Shown: piece after piece, positions 7,588 to 14,957 of the stretch
How positions within the stretch are numbered: the first letter of the stretch is position 1
Layout of the letters: every line of letters starts with the position of its first letter
NCBI GenBank assembly: GCA_047615875.1
Contig: JBLHGU010000120.1
Location: 1-15,321, forward strand
Source: JBLHGU01 sp047615875
GTDB lineage: Bacteria > Pseudomonadota > Gammaproteobacteria > Arenicellales > CAJQKF01
DNA length: 15,321 nucleotides
Direction of reading: 5' to 3'
Program-made: the position numbers and the translations under genes
Notes under the pieces: generated by a model
Database searches by the model: none
What the model saw: only the letters and a program-made list of their open reading frames with translations
Told to the model about the DNA's origin: nothing

Positions 7588-7618
7588 ATTACAACGCAGG
7601 AACGAAATAGATAGTCAA
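7588..7618 (-). promoter_or_regulatory. possible sigma70-type promoter of the porin gene
   Basis: On the minus strand, TTGACT (7613-7618) resembles a -35 box and TGTAAT (7588-7593) a -10 box, but the spacer of 19 bases is long. It overlaps the ECF-type promoter of the sigma gene on the opposite strand. The support is weak and rests on sequence pattern only. Confidence 0.3.
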
Positions 7619-7626
7619 CGGTCTAT
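7599..7626 (+). promoter_or_regulatory. ECF-type promoter in front of the sigma factor gene
   Basis: GGAAC (7599-7603) is followed after 17 bases by GTCTAT (7621-7626). The spacing and bases match the classical ECF/RpoE layout of a GGAAC -35 box and a GTC/TCTRA-like -10 box. It sits about 40 bases before the sigma start codon, which suggests autoregulation. Confidence 0.6.
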
Positions 7627-7643
7627 ATAGGGCACAAAAATCA

Positions 7644-7664
7644 ATGAGCAATAACTGGTGGTAA
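7644..7664 (+). other. possible six-codon leader ORF (MSNNWW) overlapping the sigma start
   Basis: ATG 7644 opens a six-codon reading frame, MSNNWW, whose TAA (7662-7664) overlaps the sigma ATG (7664-7666) as TAATG. The sigma gene has no well-spaced Shine-Dalgarno of its own (GGTGG lies only two bases from the ATG). Coupled re-initiation from this mini-ORF is therefore possible. The upstream AGGG is only a weak ribosome binding site. Confidence 0.3.
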
Positions 7665-8251
7665 TGAGCGTCGACACGGCCAAAGGCTTGCATTTGGTGT
7701 GCAATAGATTCCGCAGTAAGGCGGTCTCATCATCTACGCAGAGTGAAAAACATCAAAAGTTCGAAGCTCTGATAGATACGGTTGCAGCAGATCTCTATCG
7801 ATTTGCCATATGGCGCTGCCGCGATAAGCTGGTAGCAGAGGAGTTGATACAGGAAACGTATATTCGAGTGTGGAAGTCCATCCACACACTACGTGACGTC
7901 AACAGCGCCAAGAGTTGGGTATTTATTATATTCAGACGTGAGTACGCACGCCAGTTCGAACGCAAAAAGTTGACAATAGTGGATCTCGACTCACTCGAAT
8001 GGGATAGTATTCGAGCTGTATCTGATAATCAGGTTGACACCATTGCATTGCGAAAGGCATTCAGGAGTCTTGATGAAAAGTATACCGAACCATTGTTGTT
8101 ACAAGTTCTTGGGGGATTTGGTTGTAGGGAAATATCAGAAGTTCTGGGCATTTCGGAAACCAGTGTTATGACTCGCCTGTTCAGGGCGAGAAAGCAACTC
8201 CGGCAGTATTTGTCGGATGATGTGGAAACTACCAACAAAGAAGCACCATGA
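7664..8251 (+). CDS. ECF-family RNA polymerase sigma factor
   Basis: A 195-residue sigma-70 family factor of the extracytoplasmic-function group. Region 2 spans about residues 30-100 (DLYRFAIWRCRDKLVAEELI, ETYIRVWKSI, AKSWVFIIFRREYAR) and recognises the -10 element. A short linker leads to region 4 at about 130-183 (SLDEKYTEPLLLQVLGGFG, REISEVLGISETSVMTRLFR), whose helix-turn-helix reads the -35 element. Regions 1 and 3 are absent, as usual for ECF factors. I use ATG 7664; a GTG at 7658 is also in frame. The 3' end overlaps the next gene by ATGA (8248-8251), the usual translational coupling of sigma and anti-sigma. An ECF-type box upstream suggests self-activation. Its targets are unknown; the divergent porin and redox block are candidates by position only. 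Confidence 0.95.
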   Translation: MSVDTAKGLHLVCNRFRSKAVSSSTQSEKHQKFEALIDTVAADLYRFAIWRCRDKLVAEELIQETYIRVWKSIHTLRDVNSAKSWVFIIFRREYARQFERKKLTIVDLDSLEWDSIRAVSDNQVDTIALRKAFRSLDEKYTEPLLLQVLGGFGCREISEVLGISETSVMTRLFRARKQLRQYLSDDVETTNKEAP

Positions 8252-8961
8252 ACTGTATTGAATTCAGGAAGGTCTGTCTTGCCGAACCGGATTGTGTTAG
8301 CACTGCGTTTCAGGCGCACCAATCAAACTGTGTCGAGTGTTCGACTTACGCCGATGAGATCAGGACAACTGATGAAGGTATTCGTCAGTTAATGCCCATG
8401 CCAGATGCCGACACTTTGAAACAACGAATCAAACTTCGTCATTCTATTCAAATGGATGTCGATACTCGCCAACGACGCACAATGTTCGCAGCAGCAGCAA
8501 CTTTTCTCATCCTGATGTTTGGGGTGCTGTTCACAATTATGCCCAGGGTGGAACAACAAAATGCTGCCAACGCTTTTCAGCTTGCGGCATCGCGTTACGT
8601 GCTAGAACACCCAGGCTTGCTCAACTTAAGAGACCGGGTTGCAGATAAGGATGTGGTGAAACTGATCAAAGGGTTTGGCGGTAGTCTGGTACACAGCCCA
8701 GGCAGTGTAATGCTCGCCGAAGTATGTCAGTTACAGAACCGACCAGCTGCTCACATGGTGTTGGATGGGGAAAAGGGCCCAGTGTCGGTAATTTATGCCC
8801 AGCATGTCAGCCCATCAAGCGTATCTGAGTCTGTACTGGCAGATGGTAGATATAAAAGTCTTTTAGCTCCAGCAGATCAAGGCGGCTTATTTGTTATGGG
8901 CGAAGGGGATGAGCCCTTAAACCAGGTATTGGACAACCTGAATAGATCAATCAGCTGGTGA
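8248..8961 (+). CDS. membrane-anchored anti-sigma factor, DUF3379-like with ZAS-type motif
   Basis: A 237-residue inner-membrane protein that probably holds the ECF factor inactive. The cytoplasmic N-terminus (MNCIEFRKVC) contains His24-x3-Cys28-x2-Cys31 (HQSNCVEC), the Hx3Cx2C pattern of zinc-binding anti-sigma domains. A single membrane helix lies at about residues 79-98 (FAAAATFLILMFGVLFTI). The remaining ~140 residues are periplasmic and resemble DUF3379 proteins (YVLEHPGLLN, FGGSLVHSPGS, CQLQNRPAAHMVL). The start overlaps the sigma stop (ATGA), so the pair is made in a fixed ratio. A ZAS motif raises the option of thiol or redox sensing, but many ZAS proteins are not redox sensors. The assignment to DUF3379 is by recognition of overall pattern. 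Confidence 0.86.
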   Translation: MNCIEFRKVCLAEPDCVSTAFQAHQSNCVECSTYADEIRTTDEGIRQLMPMPDADTLKQRIKLRHSIQMDVDTRQRRTMFAAAATFLILMFGVLFTIMPRVEQQNAANAFQLAASRYVLEHPGLLNLRDRVADKDVVKLIKGFGGSLVHSPGSVMLAEVCQLQNRPAAHMVLDGEKGPVSVIYAQHVSPSSVSESVLADGRYKSLLAPADQGGLFVMGEGDEPLNQVLDNLNRSISW

Positions 8962-9018
8962 TGATTTTAAACCAACTCGCTCTATTAGACGCTCGGGGCA
9001 GATAAAAACTTGCCAACC

Positions 9019-9048
9019 AAGCACCACTACTCGATTTGGTGGCTTTTT
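9019..9048 (+). terminator. intrinsic terminator after the sigma/anti-sigma operon
   Basis: AAGC-ACCA (9019-9026) pairs with TGGTGGCTT (9037-9045) with one bulged base and a 10-base loop, followed by a T-run ending at 9048. It lies about 60 bases after the anti-sigma stop and reaches into the stop codon of the convergent dioxygenase gene. Confidence 0.6.
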
Positions 9049-9856
9049 ATGCTCCGAATATCAACGGAAAGCGCTCACCTGAATACGGCTCGCCATCAGC
9101 CAAGCCAGTAGCGAAATTGGGCATTGCGACCTCGCCCTGACGCTCCGCGAAGCGGGCATCGTCGCCAAGCCAACGCGTCGAATAGGCACGTCTTCGATAT
9201 GTGGCCGAGCGGTTGCCCGGTGCACCGTGCACAATCATGGCCTGAAAAACTAACGCATCACCGGGTTCCATTTCAAAACGCAGGATGTTATGGCGATCCC
9301 GCTCGGATTCGATATCTGGCAAAGCCGGCAGGTGGGTCCCCGCGTAAGGTGATGCATCGCTAAAGTGCTGCGGATTGAATTCGTTCCAACGGTGAGAACC
9401 GGCAACATACTCAAGACTTGAAGCCTCAGGTATCGGATCCATCGGTACCCAAATCGAAATTATCTGGCCACCACATACTGACCAGTATGGTTGGTCTTGA
9501 TGCCACGGCGTACGATCCTCACAACCCATTTCCTTAACCAATAACTGATCGTAGAAAAATCGGGCAGTTGCCGATTGCATAATTCCGGCGCAAATGATCG
9601 CAACTGGAGATTGCCGAATGAAGTGTTCGAATCCCTTGATACGCCACCAGCTATTGATATCTCCGAAAAACCCTGGCGGATCGGTCTCGCCGAACCATTC
9701 GCTGAACGGTCCTGGTTCGCGCATCGCGTCATCTGTGGCATCGCTCAGGCAAGCAAGCCATTCATTATCAATGACACCCCGCAAGCAGACGACGCCATCG
9801 CGTTGATAAGTTGCTAACAATTCTGGGTTTGATGCGATGTCATTCACGTGATTCAT
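9047..9856 (-). CDS. phytanoyl-CoA dioxygenase (PhyH)-family Fe(II)/2-oxoglutarate oxygenase
   Basis: A cytoplasmic non-haem iron oxygenase of 269 residues. Numbered from ATG 9854-9856, the iron triad is His119-x-Asp121 (TPWHQDQPYW) and distal His210 (IVHGAPGN). Arginines in NRSATYRRRAYSTR follow and probably bind 2-oxoglutarate. VPMDPIPEASSLEYVAGSH is the typical central strand of the family. The length is usual. Members hydroxylate acyl-CoAs, small metabolites, halogenated or phosphonate compounds; the substrate cannot be told. A GTG two codons upstream (9860-9862) is an alternative start, and neither has a clear ribosome binding site. The gene is divergent from the TauD-like gene across about 110 bases and convergent with the anti-sigma operon. 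Confidence 0.9.
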   Translation of the reverse strand: MNHVNDIASNPELLATYQRDGVVCLRGVIDNEWLACLSDATDDAMREPGPFSEWFGETDPPGFFGDINSWWRIKGFEHFIRQSPVAIICAGIMQSATARFFYDQLLVKEMGCEDRTPWHQDQPYWSVCGGQIISIWVPMDPIPEASSLEYVAGSHRWNEFNPQHFSDASPYAGTHLPALPDIESERDRHNILRFEMEPGDALVFQAMIVHGAPGNRSATYRRRAYSTRWLGDDARFAERQGEVAMPNFATGLADGEPYSGERFPLIFGA

Positions 9857-9926
9857 ATTCACATTGCCAATTCAATCTAGTACAAGCTTTATACTATATC
9901 GGTAAGAACAATCATGACAGAAAGAT

Positions 9927-9932
9927 TATAAT
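9927..9932 (+). promoter_or_regulatory. possible -10 box for the TauD-like gene
   Basis: A perfect TATAAT hexamer lies 34 bases before the start codon of the TauD-like gene. No good -35 box is seen at 16-18 bases upstream, so it may need an activator, or it may be chance in an AT-rich stretch. Confidence 0.35.
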
Positions 9933-9965
9933 TATCTCCTAATCTAAGCGATCGCGGATGCAATT

Positions 9966-10811
9966 ATGAAAATTACTCGCCTTGTGGGTGGTCTGGGTGC
10001 TGAAATCAGCGAGGTAAATCTTGCTGATGAGATGCCATCTCCAGTAGTCAATAAAGTAAAGCAAAGCTTGTGGCAATCTCATTTAGTAATCTTCCGAGAT
10101 CAGCAACTTAGTCCAGACGCGCAAATCACCTTTGGAAAACATTTGGGTGAACTGAAAAAGCATCCATTGATTGGCAGTCTCGAGGGCTATCCTGAAATTA
10201 TGATGGTTATTAAAGAGCCACAGGATGAGCATAATTTTGCCGGGGCCTGGCACACCGATACCAGTTATCAGGAAACTCCTGCGATGGCATCTTTGCTATA
10301 CGCTATTGAGGTTCCCGAGGATTTAGGCGATACGTTGTTTTGTAATATGGTGGCCGCTTACGAAGCCTTGAGCCCATCTATGCAGTCTTTTTTAGAATCG
10401 CTTCGCGCAATGCATAGTTTTACCGGAAGATCTTTTGCCGGTCGCGAACAGGACCTGGGATATGGTGCCCTGGCCAAGGGTTCAGGCACATTGCCGTCTA
10501 TCTCTCAGCCGGTTATTCGAACTCACCCACAGTCTGGCCGCCGTGGTATTTATGTCAATCCAATGTTTACCGAGTCTATTATAGGTTTAACATCGGCTGA
10601 GTCTGACACAATCCTTACCCTTCTATTTGAACACTGTGTTAAGGCGGAGTTTTGCTATCGACTGCGTTGGCAGCCAGGCACCGTTGCCATATGGGATAAT
10701 CTTACAACGATGCACTATCCTTTGAACGACTATGCAGGCCATCGTCGGATTATGCGTAGAATTGTGATAGCTGGTACTGAGCGATCCGGTGCGACAGTGG
10801 CGTCGAACTAA
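9966..10811 (+). CDS. TauD/TfdA-family Fe(II)/2-oxoglutarate dioxygenase
   Basis: A 281-residue cytoplasmic oxygenase of the taurine dioxygenase family. The iron ligands are His96-x-Asp98 (WHTDTSY) and His250 (TTMHYPLNDY). Arg261 (HRRIMRR) sits 11 residues after the distal His, as in TauD, and probably binds the 2-oxoglutarate carboxylate. Thr123 in GDTLF matches the conserved Thr of TauD. The N-terminus (ITRLVGGLGAEISEVNL) and VIFRDQ are typical. Family members release sulfite from taurine or alkylsulfonates, or attack aryloxyalkanoates and other carboxylates. Without transporter genes nearby the substrate is open. It faces the PhyH-like gene head to head. It converges on the RIO1 gene with only 11 bases between stops and no visible terminator. 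Confidence 0.93.
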   Translation: MKITRLVGGLGAEISEVNLADEMPSPVVNKVKQSLWQSHLVIFRDQQLSPDAQITFGKHLGELKKHPLIGSLEGYPEIMMVIKEPQDEHNFAGAWHTDTSYQETPAMASLLYAIEVPEDLGDTLFCNMVAAYEALSPSMQSFLESLRAMHSFTGRSFAGREQDLGYGALAKGSGTLPSISQPVIRTHPQSGRRGIYVNPMFTESIIGLTSAESDTILTLLFEHCVKAEFCYRLRWQPGTVAIWDNLTTMHYPLNDYAGHRRIMRRIVIAGTERSGATVASN

Positions 10812-10822
10812 CCACCACTCCA

Positions 10823-11680
10823 TTAATCTCCATGTACTCCCATCGATTCAAGCGCCTGCCGCTCATCCTCCTCGTCGATTACGGTTTGTATATCGTCTAG
10901 CACTGATTCAACATCAACGGCGCCTTCAGCACGTTTAAACTCGCCAGTTAATACAGACTCTGGCAGTAATTTCCCGTCCGCATACAATGCCCACATTTCT
11001 TCGGCAAAACGACTTTGCAGGAGATCGGGTGCGAATTGCCCATAAAAGTTGGTAATATTTTCTACATCGCGGCTCAGCGAAACCTCGGCATGGTTGTTGG
11101 CCGCAGCATCCAGGGCCTGAGGAAAGTCGATAATCACGGGGCCTTGATCATCTACCAGAACGTTAAACTCGGATAAATCGCCGTGTACCAGCCCAGCGCA
11201 CAGCATGTGCTTTACATACTCCATGAGCACAGCGTGCTGTGCCACGGCCTGTTGCGGCGATAAATCAATATCGATCAATCTTGGCGCAACGTAACCATCC
11301 TCGTCACAAATTAATTCCAGCAGCAGCACGCCATCAAAGCATCCATAATTTTCTGGAATACGAACGGGGGTGTTAGCAAGCCGATTCAACGCATCCATCT
11401 CCGCGTTATGCCAGGTTTCTTCCTCTTGTGCTCGGCCGTATCTGGAACCCTTTTCCATCGCACGTGCGCGTCGACTGTTGCGAACCTTGCGCCCTTCCTG
11501 GTACTGAGAAGCCTGCTTGAAACTGCGTTTCTGAATATCTTTGTAGACCTTTGCGCAACGTTCTTCGTCGCCACAACGTACCACGAAAATATCCGCCTCC
11601 TTACCACTTTTTAATCGACTCAGCACGGCATCGACAAGACCATCGTCGATCAATGGTTGCAGTCTGCGAGGGGCCTTCAT
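10823..11680 (-). CDS. RIO1-family atypical serine/threonine protein kinase
   Basis: A 285-residue cytoplasmic kinase of the bacterial RIO1/PA4780-like group. The N-terminal lobe has SGKEADIFVVRCGDE and the ATP-anchoring Lys44 (RCAKVYKD). The flexible RIO loop is rich in basic residues (RKVRNSRRARAMEKGSRYGR, 64-83). The catalytic loop is HGDLSEFN (Asp168, Asn173), and the metal-binding IIDFPQA carries Asp185. All key residues are present, so it should be active. The acidic C-terminal tail (about 250-280) is typical. The protein target in bacteria is not well known. The start at MKAPRRLQPLIDDGLVD agrees with the usual family start; the ribosome binding site is poorly spaced. It appears monocistronic, with a long 5' region carrying a terminator-like hairpin at 11791-11812. 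Confidence 0.93.
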   Translation of the reverse strand: MKAPRRLQPLIDDGLVDAVLSRLKSGKEADIFVVRCGDEERCAKVYKDIQKRSFKQASQYQEGRKVRNSRRARAMEKGSRYGRAQEEETWHNAEMDALNRLANTPVRIPENYGCFDGVLLLELICDEDGYVAPRLIDIDLSPQQAVAQHAVLMEYVKHMLCAGLVHGDLSEFNVLVDDQGPVIIDFPQALDAAANNHAEVSLSRDVENITNFYGQFAPDLLQSRFAEEMWALYADGKLLPESVLTGEFKRAEGAVDVESVLDDIQTVIDEEDERQALESMGVHGD

Positions 11681-12245
11681 GAAGTAATACTGTCCTGGTT
11701 GAAGATGCGGTCGTTTGATCGCATGGGTTTGTCAGTTACTTCCCAGATCCGTAAGAAATGGTGATTCAAAAGTAACTCCTTATGTTGGGTAAAAAAAGGC
11801 TTAGTAGAAGCCAGCCCTGCGTTGCAGAAAATACCCCTTTATAGGTACGTATTCAATACTGTAACGGGACGACTTATTGTTGAGCAGGATGTACAGCACG
11901 ATCTGGCGTAACTTGGTCGATGCAAAGTGTAATGCCGGCAACGTACCGGCGATTATACTGCTATTGAGTAGATAAATCTCCGTAAAAAGAGGACGGATTA
12001 TATCAATGAAGTCAGGTAACAGAATCGAAATCTATGGATTCACTGGCCTGAAATATACGAACGCGGTTATTTTCAGGTTAGTGCCTTCAACTTATCCATA
12101 TTAGACACAATTGTTTCCAGAGTTTTTAAGGGTAATTAGTAGGATGACTTGTAAAGAATTGAACCACTATGGAGCGAGGAACTGGTAACGAATTGTGAGT
12201 TACGATACCCTAAGCGTTCGCTAAAGACCCCTGCAGAAAGCATGT
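11681..12245. other. intergenic region upstream of the RIO1 kinase and the histidine kinase remnant
   Basis: No gene with a start codon and a recognisable product is seen in these 565 bases. Structures noted: the terminator-like hairpin at 11791-11812 (minus), a small inverted repeat GCCGG/CCGGC near 11935-11953, and a start-less open stretch of 76 codons on the minus strand (11801-12031) ending in the hairpin. The RIO1 promoter and the original kinase promoter should lie here, but I could not pick a convincing one. Confidence 0.5.
11791..11812 (-). terminator. short terminator-like hairpin with T-run on the minus strand
   Basis: On the minus strand GGCTT, a 5-base loop and AAGCC are followed directly by seven T. 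The stem is only 5 bp, so strength is doubtful. It lies about 110 bases before the RIO1 start and reads toward it. It would act either as a leader attenuator for that gene or as the end of an older upstream transcript. Confidence 0.4.
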
Positions 12246-14323
12246 ATGGCCATCCTGGCCGACCTGTCCAGATTGTCCCGTCTATTGAGACTTGTGATTG
12301 TGAGCCGTTTTTCCTTAGAGCCTTCCCCACGACTTACCCTGAGCGTGGCAATTTTTAGCTACTTTGTATTGTTGACTTTCCAGCTATTTTTTCTAACCAA
12401 CCAAACCTCACTAAGTACAACCTGGCTGCAAAGACTCTAATTGAAGAGCCGGATAATGTTTCAACCTATGCGGAATACAATGCGATATTTGATCATAACC
12501 GAGCAGTCTGTAATGTCCTTGCGGGTGGGCGAGTAACAGCACTCAAATCCAATGGCAAAATAGTAGAGATACAAAAATTCAAGACAAAATTAAGTGACCT
12601 ATCCATTGGCCTTTGGATTATCGATTTTTGCGCCTTAGTGGGTTTGCTATTTGGGGTGGGCGTGTGGAGTCGAAAACCTGATCAAATGCCGACTCGCATC
12701 CTGGCGCTTGGTGGGGTGTTATTGGTATTTGCCAGCCTGACCTCTGCAGCCTATGGGCATCGTGGTCTGTGTATGGACCCGGACTGGTTTTTCACGCTAA
12801 ACAATATAAATCACATAACTATGAGCACTTTCGCGTGCTCTTTACTTGGTTTGTTGTGGCACTATCCCAACCGTCTTGGGAAACAGCCGGCGTTTCGAAT
12901 CATTATCGCCGCGCCAATATTATTCTGGATTAATGAGCAGTTTCAGGCGCTGCAATTCCCTTTTCACGCCTTCTATACATTCATGCTGTTGCCCTATGCG
13001 GTATCGATTTATTTTACGTTTAAGCAGTGGCGCGCGAGTCATCAGGATCCAATAGCCAGAGCCTCGTTACTGTGGTTTTTGTTTTCAGTCTACTTTTCTA
13101 CTGGCAGCGTGTTATTGCTCTACATATTGCCACCCATATTGGGTCATCCTCCACTGGTGCCTCTATGGCTCGCCCATCTTGTGTTTCTTTTTCTGTTTAT
13201 TGGCTTTGTTTTGGGGGTTATAAAGTATCGGCTATTTGATATTGAACAGTGGTGGCTAAAAAGCTGGCTTTGGCTGCTATCGGGTTTGTTGATTATTGCG
13301 GTAGACATTGGGCTCGTCAGTCTGTTGCAAATACAGGTTTTAGAGGCTTTAGGTATCGCCGTTATATTTGTGGCGTGGATATATTTTCCGCTTCGCCAGT
13401 GGGTATGAAACTGGTTTTCAAGTGGCACCCAAACTAAAGCAGAAGAGTACCTGCCCCGATTGATTGAAATATTTCAGCAGTCCGAAGATTCCCAGACTTT
13501 TGCCAAACGTTGGGTAGGCGTATTTGATGGAATATTTAAACCAGCTGCAACACAATGGCAACAAGAGGCAATTGAAGGGTAGCTATTAAATCAATATGGC
13601 TTTGTGCTAGCGGTGCCAGGCATTGGTAATCAGGGACATTTCGAGTTACAGGGTAGAAACAACAGCAGTAAATTATTCCGACCAGTCGATGCAACTCTAG
13701 TCGATAGTATTCATGGTATTGCCAGCAGCCTGCTGAAGCAACGGGAAGCAAGAGAGCAGGGGGCTACTCTAGAGCGTAAGCGCATTACCCGAGATTTGCA
13801 TGACGATGTCGGAGCAAAGCTTTTAACACTAACTATTGAAGCCGAAACTGAGAAAGACAGACAAATTGCACGAGACTCGTTGCAGTTATTAAGAGAAACA
13901 ATTCAATCCCTGGACGACAACCGAAAGGTAAGTTTACGTGATGCATTAGCAGACTGGCGCAGTGAAGCGATGGAGCGAATAGAAGTCACACAAGTTGAAC
14001 TGGAATGGCCGTTAAATGAGTTAATCAGGGAGGTTGTACTAGAACCACGACAACGCCTGAACTTAGGCCGCATAATACGTGAAGCTTTGAGTAATATTAT
14101 AAAGGTTCCGAATTGTACTAGCGCCATGGTAAAGGCCGAGCTTACACAAAAGCATTTAATGGTTATGATGAGCAATAATGGTGTTGATACAACAAAGTCC
14201 CTGGTTGAGGGCACTGGGTTTTCTACCATACGCACAAGAACCAATGAATTAGATGGCCAGGTTAATTGGGAGCTAAGAGAGCCTGATCAATTGGCACTAA
14301 TAATAAGTATTCCGCTTGATTGA
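12246..14323 (+). pseudogene. decayed membrane sensor histidine kinase (NarL-type HisKA_3/HATPase)
   Basis: One ancestral kinase is split by at least three lesions. Frame one (12246 onward, MAILADLSRLSRLLRLV, then a membrane helix LSVAIFSYFVLLTFQLFF) must shift at a T6 run (12387-12392). Restoring one T gives FFSNQPNLTKYNLAAKT. The second frame then carries a loop, a short PDZ-like AGGRVTALKSNGKI stretch and several membrane helices up to TGA 13406-13408. It continues in the same frame (NWFSSGTQTKAEEYLPRLIE) to TAG 13580-13582, and then to the kinase core. There ERKRITRDLHDDVGAKLL holds the phospho-accepting His at codon 13799. The ATP domain is degenerate: REALSNIIKVPN lacks the usual N-box end, and the G1 box reads SNNGVD instead of D-N-G. 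The downstream response regulator is its likely partner. It is non-functional as written. Confidence 0.87.
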
Positions 14324-14358
14324 CACAATCCTAGCCAGAGAAACTCGGGTGATTAAAA

Positions 14359-14957
14359 ATGGATAGCTATACAGTACTCATCATAGATGACCATGACTCC
14401 GTACGTAACATGCTCGGCGGTATCTTGCTTAAGTTAATTCCAGACATTCAAATTAGTGAAGCATCTACCCTTGCCCAGGCAAGACAAAAACTAACGGATC
14501 AGAGCTTTCAGTTAGCAATTGTAGATATCAATTTGCCCGATGGTGACGAAATATCTCTTTTACCTGAAATACGAATAAAACATCCCGCCATCTACATAGT
14601 AATGTGTACCATTTACAACGATGATAGACATCTATTCGATGCTCTGAAGGCGGGGGCAGGCGGCTACCTACTGAAAGGACAGACTGAAGAACAGCTGACT
14701 ACAAAATTTCGCGGCATGTTAAAAGGTGAACCACCGCTAAGCTCATCTGTAGCACGCAGAATGCTGCAACACTTCCACTTACCCCCGAAGATACGGTTGA
14801 ACCATTGACTGATAGGGAAATAGAGGTCTTACAAAAAATAGCTATGGGGAAGACGAGGCGTGAAGTTTCGAAGGATTTAAATATCTCTGAACACACAGTT
14901 GCGGATCATATTAAGCGGATTTATAAGAAATTAGGAATAGCTAGTGTAGTGTCCTAG
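14359..14957 (+). pseudogene. LuxR/NarL-type response regulator, frameshifted and truncated by an IS
   Basis: The receiver domain (from MDSYTVLIIDDHDSVRNML) is intact. The acidic pair is Asp10-Asp11, the phospho-accepting residue is Asp56 (AIVDINLPDG), and Thr84 and Lys106 (YLLKG) are in place. The frame then ends at TGA 14806-14808. The LuxR helix-turn-helix continues one frame over: PEDTVEPLTDREIEVLQ, then NISEHTVADHIKRIYKKLGIAS. Adding one C in the run at 14782-14786 joins them as HFHLPPEDTVEPLT, so a single-base deletion is the simplest cause. The helix-turn-helix lacks its last 15-20 residues because the IS630-like element begins at about 14944; the frame ends in element sequence at TAG 14955-14957. 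It would have been activated by the kinase encoded 35 bases upstream. Confidence 0.9.

Noticed and set aside
12136..12330. 64-residue minus-strand ORF opposite the kinase start
   Set aside because: It lies antisense to the kinase N-terminus and has no recognisable features, so it is a shadow frame.
13406..13582. Stop-codon readthrough (selenocysteine-like TGA or TAG recoding) in the kinase
   Set aside because: One TGA, one TAG and a frameshift in the same gene, plus eroded ATP-binding motifs, are better explained by decay. No recoding element was seen.
13903..14244. 113-residue minus-strand ORF opposite the kinase core
   Set aside because: It is antisense to the recognisable HisKA_3/HATPase region and shows no domain of its own.
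14359..14957. Programmed frameshifting in the response regulator
   Set aside because: A C-run is present, but no stimulatory structure is evident. The product would still be truncated by the IS, and the partner kinase is also decayed.
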